From: an uncultured Prevotellaceae bacterium
GTDB lineage: Bacteria > Bacteroidota > Bacteroidia > Bacteroidales > Bacteroidaceae
DNA: 64,000 bases
Assembly: GCA_900318915.1 (NCBI GenBank)
Contig: ONMI01000003.1
Span: forward strand, 37,021 to 101,020
Direction: 5' to 3'
Shown: piece after piece, positions 17,912 through 24,999 of the stretch
How positions within the stretch are numbered: position 1 is the stretch's first letter
Layout: each line of letters opens with the position of its first letter
Position numbers and translations under genes: made by a program
Notes under the pieces: generated by a model
The model's input: only the letters and a program-made list of their open reading frames with translations
What the model was told of the DNA's origin: nothing
Databases searched by the model: none

Positions 17912-19069
17912 TTACTTCAGCATGTACTTCTGGCCGTTGACCACATAGACACCTCTCAGACCGTCGAGGCTCTTGGCCTGGCTGCGGACCAGACGACCGT
18001 CGATGGTGTAGATGTCCACGGGCTGACCGTCGGCCGAAATCTGGCGGATGTCGGTGGTGATGGTGATGACGGCGGTGGCGGGCAGCGACTCTACACCGTT
18101 GGTGTAGACGGCTGTCACGTCGAAGGCCATGCGCTTGCCGTCTACCAGCTTGTCGGCAGCCACGGTGTAGGTGGTCACGTCACCAGCTACTGAGCCTACC
18201 AGCTCACCCTGGAAGTAAATGTTGAACGAGGCCAGTTCAGCACCCTGACCCTGATAGGTGATGTCGTCGAGCATCATACCCCAGATGTCGGGAGAGGTGT
18301 GGCGGATGGCAAAGTACTGGGTGCCCTCGGACAGGTCGATGGTCACCTCTTCCCACTCTGTGGTGGAGCAGGTCTTGGCGGCCACCAGCTCGAAGCTCTC
18401 AATGGCATTGTCGGTAGAGGAGGCCTGCACCTCGTAGCTCTCGTCGCCATACATAGAGACAAGCGACCTTACATAGAACGAGATGGTCAGGGCAGTGCCG
18501 CTCACCTGGGGCGATATGAGCCAGTGGTCGGCGGCGGGGACGCTGCCCTTCGGCTGCGAGGGACACATGGAGATAAGGTATTGCGAACCGGTGTGGGCGC
18601 CGTAGTCTTCCGATATGTCGCGGCCCAGGGTCTCAGAACTCGGATTCATCACCACCCAGGCTGAGGCATAACCCAGATCGGGCACTACCACTGAGCCGGG
18701 GAATCCGTACACGTGCTGGCCGTTGCCGTCGTAGAGGGTCCACTCGCCGAATGCGCCATAGCGCTGGTCGTCGTTCACGCCGCCGGCACTGAACTCGGGG
18801 AATGTCTCAGCATCCTCGAAACTCTCGAACACTTCCGAGCCGGAGGCTTCGGGAGCAACCCAGTTCAGCTCTACGCCGTTCTCAAATTCCTGTGCGGTCA
18901 GGTTGGTGGGGGCGCTGCCAGAGGGGGCAACCACGCTGATGAGGGCCTCGGCCTTGTTGTCCTCGGGCTTCTTCTCGTCGGCAATGCTTACCTCGGCGGT
19001 GAGCACCACGTCGCCCAGCTGGTCGAAGATAGAGGTGGCGAATTCTGTCTCAACAGTATTGAGGCCTTT
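17912..19069 (-). pseudogene. 5'-truncated T9SS cargo protein (choice-of-anchor-J type)
   Basis: The reading frame is open from about 19069 but has no signal peptide and no ATG in the homologous part; the first candidate start (GTG, 19009) lies inside a CARDB/Fn3-like domain (TEFATSIFDQLGDVVLTAEV). It continues with a second Fn3-like segment (NLTAQEFENGVELNWVAP), a jelly-roll choice-of-anchor-J region (about FESFED to DDITYQG), another Fn3 part, and a C-terminal T9SS-type sorting domain (VDIYTIDGRLVR, GVYVVNGQKYML). The N-terminal catalytic or adhesive part expected for such secreted proteins is missing. Coding similarity stops exactly where a 53-bp direct repeat begins at 19072, so the gene was probably cut by insertion or recombination. 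Confidence 0.75.
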
Positions 19070-19071
19070 TT

Positions 19072-19124
19072 AATCGTTATTGACTGTCAATGACTTACAT
19101 AATTACAAAAGGGTTCCATATGGA
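19072..19124 (+). repeat. 53-bp direct repeat, copy A
   Basis: Starts aatcgttattgactgtca and matches copy B at 20881-20933 at 47 of 53 positions in the same orientation. It forms the junction with the truncated T9SS gene. Copy A ends at an ATG (19120) that opens only a 24-codon frame, whereas copy B ends at the start of the DUF3853-type gene. Confidence 0.9.
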
Positions 19125-19287
19125 TGGACTTGAATTTTTCGGGAATAATATTGGAGTCGCGAGGGTGTATGGAATGCATTTTTCGAAAAAATGATTATTG
19201 TGAACCGTCCTCGATGATCATCCCCGATAATCATAAGATGGCTCAAAACGTATCAAATTCCCCGTCCCCTTTGATAGACTGATTTTG

Positions 19288-20379
19288 CTATTTTCCCTGG
19301 CCTTTCTTCAACCCCTTGATGACCTGCAACTGCTCGGAAGAGAGGTCTGGAATGTTGTGGTTTCGCTCGTACTCTTGGAGTTCGGTGAGTGTCATGTCAC
19401 AGGAATGCCCCTCGTTCAGTTCCTTACTACGAGCCTTGTATTCGTCCTCATCCATATAACTATGGCCGGTGGTGTAAATGTAGTAGATTTTTATTTCACG
19501 GCCCTTATCAGTGTCCCGCTCCCATTGGTTCATGGTCATCACTTGACGGGTGATGTCAGGGGTGTCCTCTTCATCATCCAACTTAAAGATAGAAACGTAT
19601 TTGTATTGATAGTTTACTTCCTGGTCTTTCTTCAACTGTTTCTCCCTACCGTGCACCTCGTCTGCGTACATCTGCACCCGTGACGCATCAATCGTCGTAC
19701 TGCTCAGATTGCCTGAGTGAATGACCTGTCCTACCACCTCATTCGTGGGAATCTCAACACGCCAGCGGTTGGGGCCGTCACTCACCATTGTGAAGCGATA
19801 CTCTTCCTGTGCCCTTTTGAGCTTATGCCATTTCTCAAATGGTTGCTTATAGGTATTCTTTATCGAATTTTCCACTTGATTCTCCATGCCTGAGCCATGC
19901 CAACCTGGGGCCTTGTTGGCAAAGGCGCCACGGGATGAGACGAAGCGTATCTTGGCCTTATAGTTGTTCTTGACCTCATAGGCCACTGGCACGATGCCTC
20001 CACCGTAGGCTCGGAGCGAGTCGCCGATGTAGAAAAAGGCGCGGTAGTAGTATTCCGTGTAGAGATAGGGCTTGGGCTTGACGACGACCTCTGCCAGTCC
20101 GTAATCCACACTCTCCATCGTGACACGTCCGTCGGTCAGCGATGCAACGCTGACCAATTGAGGCTTATAAGCCAAGTGTGTCAGGGCCACCTTCGCCGCT
20201 CCCTTCACATTGGCCAATGTACCATTGATGTCTGTAGTACCTATAAGCACGCCGTCTTCGGTCAATACACTTACCAACGGAATAGCATTGCCATCCGAGT
20301 CCAAGACCTGTATCTTCTGCGCATGTGCGCTGATGGACATCATTAAGGTAACAAAGACCATAGCTATTGTCCTTTTCAT
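19288..20379 (-). CDS. Secreted carboxypeptidase-regulatory-like (CarboxypepD_reg) protein
   Basis: 363 residues from the ATG at 20379 (MKRTIAMVFVTLMMS), chosen because it gives a clean signal peptide ending AHAQ. An in-frame ATG at 20403 is possible. Residues about 22-105 are a CarboxypepD_reg-like domain (IQVLDSDGNAIPLVSV, GTTDINGTLANVK, LTHLAYKPQLV), as found at the N-terminus of SusC proteins but here without plug or barrel. The remainder is Tyr/Lys-rich with a C-terminal charged tail. Base composition is AT-richer than its neighbours, and it lies between the two 53-bp repeats, pointing to acquisition. Function unknown. Confidence 0.65.
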   Translation of the reverse strand: MKRTIAMVFVTLMMSISAHAQKIQVLDSDGNAIPLVSVLTEDGVLIGTTDINGTLANVKGAAKVALTHLAYKPQLVSVASLTDGRVTMESVDYGLAEVVVKPKPYLYTEYYYRAFFYIGDSLRAYGGGIVPVAYEVKNNYKAKIRFVSSRGAFANKAPGWHGSGMENQVENSIKNTYKQPFEKWHKLKRAQEEYRFTMVSDGPNRWRVEIPTNEVVGQVIHSGNLSSTTIDASRVQMYADEVHGREKQLKKDQEVNYQYKYVSIFKLDDEEDTPDITRQVMTMNQWERDTDKGREIKIYYIYTTGHSYMDEDEYKARSKELNEGHSCDMTLTELQEYERNHNIPDLSSEQLQVIKGLKKGQGK

Positions 20380-20928
20380 ACTGATAGATTGATTTTTGTC
20401 CATAATGATAGATTGATTTTTGGTTTCAAAATGATTGGTAAATTTTATTTTTATCATCGCTGGTTTCTTGATTGTAGAATGGACATGTACACAAGAGTGC
20501 GTTTCTTGCTGAATCCCGTTGCAAATATACATTTTTTTTTTAATGCAACGACTTTCTTTCATTTATATGGTAAATCAAAGTCTCTTTATTCCGATTTGCA
20601 GCGGATTGTGTGCAAGTGAGGTTAATTTGACACAAGAATCACACTATCGATTAGCCCGCATTGTCGGTTAAACATTCTTAACCAAATCTTAAACTTTGTT
20701 GCCCTTCGACCGATTAATGATTGTCAAAAATTCAACAAAGCGACAACAGAGAATCCATTATCGGGTAATAAAAAGTTATACTTCGTATGAAAACAGGCTG
20801 CACCTCAGGAAAGAAAAACTTCGTTTTTACTTTCCATTTGGTTTGCACTGTTTTTGTACCGTTTAAAATGGAATATTTTCAATCGTCATTGACTGTCAGA
20901 GACTTACATAATTACAAAGGAGTTCCAG
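20380..20928. other. AT-rich intergenic stretch between the CarboxypepD_reg and DUF3853-type genes
   Basis: 549 nt without a convincing gene. It holds the 24-bp-period duplication, a minus-strand TATATTTG -7 box (20522-20529) with TTGC at about -33 serving the gene at 20379, a small perfect hairpin ggttaa-acattc-ttaacc (20666-20683) and direct repeat copy B. A short plus-strand frame at 20787-20990 shows no family features. Confidence 0.6.
20382..20422. repeat. 24-bp-period duplication at the 5' end of the CarboxypepD_reg gene
   Basis: The 17-mer tgatagattgatttttg occurs at 20382-20398 and again at 20406-20422. It duplicates the region directly before the chosen start codon, and on the minus strand gives two in-frame ATG codons (20379 and 20403). 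Confidence 0.85.
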
Positions 20929-20933
20929 ATGGA
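20881..20933 (+). repeat. 53-bp direct repeat, copy B
   Basis: Second copy of the repeat at 19072-19124 (47 of 53 identical). Contains aaaggag 6 nt before the ATG at 20929, so this copy also supplies the leader and possible ribosome-binding site of the DUF3853-type gene. Confidence 0.9.
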
Positions 20934-21561
20934 ACTGTTCAGGCTGGAGATGAGAAAAAAGTTCGGGGTGGTCGTCAACTACAACTATGACAAGACAGGA
21001 GTGCCCAACGGCTTCATCGTAATCGACCCACAATCGAAATCCGTATGGAAAGGTGAGGAACTGGGAGGATTCATCCGTGCCTCGCCCCCGTATTTGTCGC
21101 AAGGGGTGTTTGTCATGAACGTGGAGAGCATCGGTGGCCGTGCGCCAAGGTATGCCGTACGTGAATTGGACAAGAATGATGTCGCAGCCTACAAGAATGG
21201 GGAAATGCTGCTTGAAGAACTGGTGCTGAAATTTAACTCTAAAGCAATGGACAAAAAATGTTCCAATTTGGATACGCCTCTTTGGCAATTATCAACCGGA
21301 GAGTTCTTGCAGCTCCTGAAAGACTGCCTGAATGAGAAATCGTCTAAGAATAACAATACAGTCGCTACGAAAGTGGAAGAGCACTGGGTGTATGGAATCG
21401 ACGGCATCGCCAAGATTTTCAACTGCTCCCGTGGCACCGCCATGAACATCAAGAAATCTGGAATAATCAACCCGGTCATCAAGCAGGTCGGCAGAAAGAT
21501 CGTCGTCGATGTCCAACAGGCTCTTGAACTGGCAGGAAAGAAAGGAGGCAGAAATGGATGA
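20929..21561 (+). CDS. DUF3853-type mobile-element protein with extra N-terminal segment
   Basis: 210 residues. The C-terminal part (from Met107, 21247) matches the DUF3853 / excisionase-like pattern of Bacteroidetes mobilisable elements: DTPLWQLSTGEFLQLLKDCL, then a helix-turn-helix region HWVYGIDGIAKIFNCSRGTA and KQVGRKIVVDVQQALELA. Typical family members begin at the MDKKCSNL methionine. Here the frame continues upstream for 106 residues (VVVNYNYDKTGVPNGFIVID, KSVWKGEELGGF) resembling a tail of a mobilisation protein, so this may be a deletion fusion. Likely DNA-binding, involved in excision or its control; no integrase or relaxase gene remains nearby. Confidence 0.65.
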   Translation: MELFRLEMRKKFGVVVNYNYDKTGVPNGFIVIDPQSKSVWKGEELGGFIRASPPYLSQGVFVMNVESIGGRAPRYAVRELDKNDVAAYKNGEMLLEELVLKFNSKAMDKKCSNLDTPLWQLSTGEFLQLLKDCLNEKSSKNNNTVATKVEEHWVYGIDGIAKIFNCSRGTAMNIKKSGIINPVIKQVGRKIVVDVQQALELAGKKGGRNG

Positions 21562-21658
21562 GCAGGTTCAAGATGTTATAATTGGAATCCTCCACTTATA
21601 CAGGCAGATTTACCGTTTGATGTGCCAAATGAAGATGAAGTATGCCCATTTTAAGTGA
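21554..21658 (+). CDS. Short ORF after the DUF3853-type gene (34 residues)
   Basis: ATG at 21554 overlaps the end of the DUF3853-type gene by 8 nt and encodes MDEQVQDVIIGILHLYRQ and a Met/Lys-rich end. The overlap and the terminator 31 nt downstream make coupled expression possible, but no family was recognised and the frame is very short. Confidence 0.35.
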   Translation: MDEQVQDVIIGILHLYRQIYRLMCQMKMKYAHFK

Positions 21659-21688
21659 CACATCCATATTTGGGAATCACTACAAAAA

Positions 21689-21733
21689 AACAATAGGGAA
21701 ATGAAGAGTTATAAATCTTCTTTCCCTATTGTT
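21689..21733. terminator. Terminator after the mobile-element genes
   Basis: 13-bp perfect outer arms (aacaatagggaaa / tttccctattgtt), extended by gaaga/tcttc with one bulge and a loop of about 8 nt, followed by ttttgttt on the plus strand and by a T-run on the minus strand. It separates the element from ssrA. Confidence 0.85.
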
Positions 21734-21811
21734 TTTGTTTCTCCATCCCTGATTTTTTGGGGGTAGTTTTGGGGGTAAACCTTGCAAACTACTGTAAATC
21801 AGTATAAGTTG

Positions 21812-22208
21812 TGGAGCTGGTGGGATTCGAACCCACGTCCAAACGAGGAAACCATACGCTTTCTACATGCTTATTCCAGACTTTGATTTTCGTGCTACGG
21901 CAAGACCTGGACCACCAACCGGAGCCTTATCTCCTAAAATTTCACCACCCTTGCGGAGCCAAGAATGACTATTTCCGATTTGCCTGCGCCGCTTTGCCCA
22001 TAAGATTCGGAACTACATCCATGGAGCGACGTCTCGTTCTCCTACCTTGTAAGAGAATTAAGCCGGTAATCTACTGTACTTCGATTAGGCAGCGAGAGCA
22101 TACTCATTGTTGCCAATTAATTGTCGACCGAATGGATTATGGAGTATACAGCCGTCACTCCGCATGCTTACGTACCATCTCAACCCGCTGTCAAATCCAG
22201 TCAACCCC
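21812..22208 (-). ncRNA. ssrA: Transfer-messenger RNA
   Basis: One-piece tmRNA on the minus strand. The 5' GGGGUUG pairs with the 3' CAGCUCC as acceptor stem (one G-U wobble in each of two positions), the T-arm is seen as GTTCGAATCCC, and the 3' CCA is not fully encoded. The mRNA-like part opens with resume codon GGC and encodes a 9-residue tag, GNNEYALAA, then TAA (22114 down to 22085). The ALAA end and the tag length agree with Bacteroidales tags. It rescues stalled ribosomes with SmpB. Ends were placed by the acceptor pairing and may be off by a few nt. Confidence 0.95.
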
Positions 22209-22238
22209 AGATTGTGGTGGCTTTTCGTAAAACCACTG

Positions 22239-22246
22239 CAAATATA
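22239..22246 (-). promoter_or_regulatory. -7 promoter element for ssrA
   Basis: TATATTTG on the minus strand, about 31 nt before the mature tmRNA 5' end; this leaves a short leader to be removed by RNase P. No clear -33 box was found. Confidence 0.5.
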
Positions 22247-22420
22247 CGGCTTCCTAATTATATACTCCGTATAAAATATGGGTAATTAACTTTTTTTAAT
22301 TGTTTCTTTGCGTTTCTGCGAGGGGAAAAGTAGTCCATCCGATGGAAAAGCGCTGATTCGTGAGAAAAATCGAGGTAGAATAGGCGTATTTTAATTTGCA
22401 AATGAATTGTTTTCGCTTTT

Positions 22421-22452
22421 TTTTGCATATTCAGAGGAATTTCCTATCTTTG
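22421..22452 (+). promoter_or_regulatory. Promoter for the small membrane protein gene
   Basis: TTTTG at 22421-22425, 19-nt spacer, TATCTTTG at 22445-22452. Full consensus. Predicted start near 22459, giving a leader of about 85 nt before the ATG at 22543. Confidence 0.75.
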
Positions 22453-22542
22453 CACCGTGTAAGGTGTGATACAAGGATTTTCTAACAATATGGCATGCCT
22501 TCTGACTAATAAATATCGTTCGTTTCAGTTTGATTGAATATC

Positions 22543-22857
22543 ATGAATTTAAAAAGACTGACTTCTTTGTTTGTCCTTGCTCTCCTTGCCCGTATGGCAT
22601 GGGGACAGGACGATACTGTCCCTGAAGACAAAATTATCAACACTTCTGTTTCCGACGACAATCTGATGATTATCATCATTGCGATTATCATCATTCTGTT
22701 TGTCAGTGTGCTTGTCAGGGCTATTATAAAATACTTCCAAAAGAGGGCCAAAGAGCGCAGAAGGGCCATACGCCGCAGGCACTACCATGAGGCGCGCGAC
22801 CGCTACTACCGCCATCATCCCGAGGAACTGGCCAAGAAACAGCAGTCGCAAGACTGA
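22543..22857 (+). CDS. Small single-span membrane protein with basic tail
   Basis: 104 residues from the ATG at 22543. Signal peptide (ending AWGQ), a short acidic ectodomain (DDTVPEDKIINTS), an Ile-rich transmembrane helix (about 44-62), then a strongly basic cytoplasmic tail (KRAKERRRAIRRRHYHEARDRYYRHH). No enzyme motif; role unknown. Confidence 0.6.
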   Translation: MNLKRLTSLFVLALLARMAWGQDDTVPEDKIINTSVSDDNLMIIIIAIIIILFVSVLVRAIIKYFQKRAKERRRAIRRRHYHEARDRYYRHHPEELAKKQQSQD

Positions 22858-22935
22858 TTATTACAGACCAACCGGAAACAACAGACTGCCCAATCGCTCA
22901 GTTAATATTGAATGCTATATAATACAAGTAGAATT

Positions 22936-23583
22936 ATGAGAAAACTGTCATTTATAGCGGTGGCTGCATTGATGTTTCTGTCTTTCGCTGCCTGTGATCA
23001 AAAGTCGAAACCTGTGCAGAACGCGACCGATGAGGAGGTTGAAGACACTATAGCCCTGAAGTTGGAGGCCGAGGCTGATTCTCAGATGATAGAGGGCAGT
23101 GAAATTTCCATACCCGATTTCATGGGTATTGTCGAGGCTTACACTGACGGTAATTCTGCCACTTCCGCACGTCATCTCAAGGCGATTGGTCTGAAAGCGC
23201 TTGATGTGAAAAAAGACTCTGCCTCGGCAGATACTGTATATATGGCTTGGTCGAGAGGCGCCGACTATGTGGCGAATGCCGGTGGCCCGCTGGCCCTGAG
23301 ATTCAAGTCGGATCTGGTTCATGGCGAGGCGCTGGCCCTCTATGTGAACAAGAACAAGCAGCAGGCCAGCCAGCTATTCTTCACCGACAAGCGGCTGGTG
23401 CCTGTCTATGTGAAAGAACTGCAGTCGATGGGCTATCAGCTGAGACCAGAGAAGAGCAATGAGACCACGCGCCGGTATGAAAGTGGTGACGGTGATGATT
23501 TCATGGAGAGCTTCACCATCGTCATCGGTAATGAAGGTTGTGCCGTTATCATGCAGTCTGACATGGAAGAACAAGACGACTGA
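22936..23583 (+). CDS. Putative lipoprotein of unknown function
   Basis: 215 residues from the ATG at 22936 (MRKLSFIAVAALMF), chosen for the signal peptide ending LSFAAC, a lipobox. The mature part begins with an acidic linker (NATDEEVEDTIALKLEAEADS) and continues as a mixed alpha/beta domain without recognised catalytic residues. Lies 78 nt downstream of the small membrane protein gene and may be cotranscribed. Convergent with the RsiV-like lipoprotein gene, 13 nt apart. Confidence 0.6.
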   Translation: MRKLSFIAVAALMFLSFAACDQKSKPVQNATDEEVEDTIALKLEAEADSQMIEGSEISIPDFMGIVEAYTDGNSATSARHLKAIGLKALDVKKDSASADTVYMAWSRGADYVANAGGPLALRFKSDLVHGEALALYVNKNKQQASQLFFTDKRLVPVYVKELQSMGYQLRPEKSNETTRRYESGDGDDFMESFTIVIGNEGCAVIMQSDMEEQDD

Positions 23584-23596
23584 CGGGAATCCCTTC

Positions 23597-24427
23597 TCAG
23601 TCTTCACCGATAAGTTCTAAAGCCGTGCCCGTGAGGTACGGCTTTATTTCGTCATAAGGGATGGTGAACGACGGGTCGCCCCACTCGAAAGGGCACACAT
23701 CGTAGATGGAGTAGTGGAACCGTACGCCCTGCCGTGTGAGAAAGGGCGCATGGCTGGGCATGGGGCGCAACGACAGGTCTACATGGCAGATGTCTTGCAA
23801 CTGCTCGTCGGTGTCTACATCGAAATACTCGCGCATACCTCTTTTTATATATTTATAAAGACCGTCGCCCACGGGTTGAAGCAGATCAGCTTCCGTGAGC
23901 CGGCGGCCGTCGCGCAGGCGGAAGGTCACTCCGTAGTGGGTGTATTCGCCATGGGCGCCTCCGGTGAGATAGGAGTAGCGGTACACCTCGTAGGTGCACC
24001 AACGGGCGCCGCACTCTTGCAGCCTTATCTCGATTCCTTCCTCGGGCGCCTCGTCGCGGACCACACGGCCTATCTGCATCTGGTTGAGCACTTTGTCGAA
24101 GTGCGACAGCCGCTCCTGGCAGTAGGCGTGCACCATCTCGTCGGGATGGGAGGGCACATCGGTGGTGCGGTGCTCAAACAGTTGGGAGCGGATGAAGCTG
24201 CGTATGCTCTCAACGGCAGCCGGGGGGCCTGACATGGGATAGTCGATGCACACCTCGACCGATCCGTATTCGTTCTCTGCCTCATAGCGGAAGGAATCGG
24301 TGGTCAGCGTGTCGGCTGCTGGTTGGCTTTCAGCCGGCGGGGTGACCGGGGCCTTGCGGCGGCCAGTCCCGCACGAAAGCAGACAGGCCGACAGCAGTAG
24401 GATATATAGGAAGGCATGTCTTCTCAT
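23597..24427 (-). CDS. Lipoprotein with DUF3298 (RsiV-like) domain
   Basis: 276 residues from the ATG at 24427 (MRRHAFLYILLL); lipobox LLSC at the end of the signal peptide. After a Pro/Ala linker the protein shows the RsiV-type segment: SYLTGGAHGEYTHYGVTF, typical of DUF3298, followed by a helix (LYKYIKRGMREYF) and an IPYDEIKPYL end. In Gram-positives RsiV is an anti-sigma factor that binds lysozyme; in Bacteroidetes the periplasmic domain occurs alone, and its role is not settled. Confidence 0.75.
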   Translation of the reverse strand: MRRHAFLYILLLSACLLSCGTGRRKAPVTPPAESQPAADTLTTDSFRYEAENEYGSVEVCIDYPMSGPPAAVESIRSFIRSQLFEHRTTDVPSHPDEMVHAYCQERLSHFDKVLNQMQIGRVVRDEAPEEGIEIRLQECGARWCTYEVYRYSYLTGGAHGEYTHYGVTFRLRDGRRLTEADLLQPVGDGLYKYIKRGMREYFDVDTDEQLQDICHVDLSLRPMPSHAPFLTRQGVRFHYSIYDVCPFEWGDPSFTIPYDEIKPYLTGTALELIGED

Positions 24428-24999
24428 CAACTGCAAACATACTAATAATTTGGCATTTCTGCCACCAAAACCTCCCTTTTTTTGTTCCGGTTCCCACTCC
24501 CGTCTCTTTGGTACGCCTTTCGTGAGGGGTGGCCATTTTAATTCTTCTGTATAAATAATGCAGAATGAATGTATAAGGTAAAGGGAAATTCTCTTACAGT
24601 AGCTATTTTACCAAACATCTAAAATGGTGTTAAAACTACAATTATTTAGCTGCTTTTAAAGTGAAAATGAAACAAATAAGAAAAGATAAGCAACAGTTTG
24701 TCTAAAATTAATAAAAATTAACTTAAAATATTTTTTTATGTATTGCGATAATATTTAACTTTGCAAACGGATAACAAACAGGTATTAGCACATATTTATA
24801 CAGTTTGTAGTGGATAATGAGAGATTGCTGCTTGACCTTTAAGACGTGAGTCTTCTTCCATAGAGGGACGGGCGGTTTTTCGACTATTCTGTTAGGGATG
24901 AACCTCACGGCATGCCGCACGTATTGGATACTTCCAGCAAGTAGGCAGGCTGTGGTGAAATGGCATTTAATAATATGTTTTATTAATAAGTGAGAGTTT
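24428..24999. other. Long AT-rich leader/intergenic region before SusC 1
   Basis: 572 nt without a supported gene. The middle (24540-24760) is very AT-rich. A -7-like box lies at 24756-24763, after which about 235 nt of GC-richer DNA precede the SusC start. That leader contains a small hairpin (aagac-gtga-gtctt, 24841-24854), a palindrome cggcatgccg (24908-24917) and a 10-codon frame (MRDCCLTFKT). It may be a regulatory 5' UTR. Confidence 0.5.
24756..24763 (+). promoter_or_regulatory. -7 promoter element upstream of the SusC 1 operon
   Basis: TAACTTTG matches TAnnTTTG. It would give a leader of about 230 nt before the SusC start at 25000. The -33 half is unclear. Confidence 0.4.

Larger units (their letters stand above)
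22209..22542. other. Divergent intergenic region between ssrA and a small membrane protein gene
   Basis: 334 nt, AT-rich. Holds the ssrA -7 box (minus strand, 22239-22246) and a complete plus-strand promoter (22421-22452). No gene is visible in it. Confidence 0.6.

Noticed and set aside
19120-19194. 24-codon frame after direct repeat copy A
   Set aside because: Too short, no similarity to the protein that follows copy B; probably a chance frame or a remnant.
20787-20990. 67-residue plus-strand frame spanning repeat copy B
   Set aside because: No domain pattern, overlaps the supported DUF3853-type gene in another frame.
21751-21779. Direct gggggta repeats near the tmRNA 3' end as an att site
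   Set aside because: The motif resembles sequence seen near integrated elements, but no matching copy was found at the other end of the cassette, so no att pair can be claimed.
21811-22230. Plus-strand 139-residue reading frame
   Set aside because: It is the antisense of the tmRNA; the T-arm, acceptor stem and tag reading frame on the minus strand explain the sequence.
24817-24849. 10-codon leader frame MRDCCLTFKT before SusC 1
   Set aside because: Reported only as part of the leader region; there is no evidence that it is translated.
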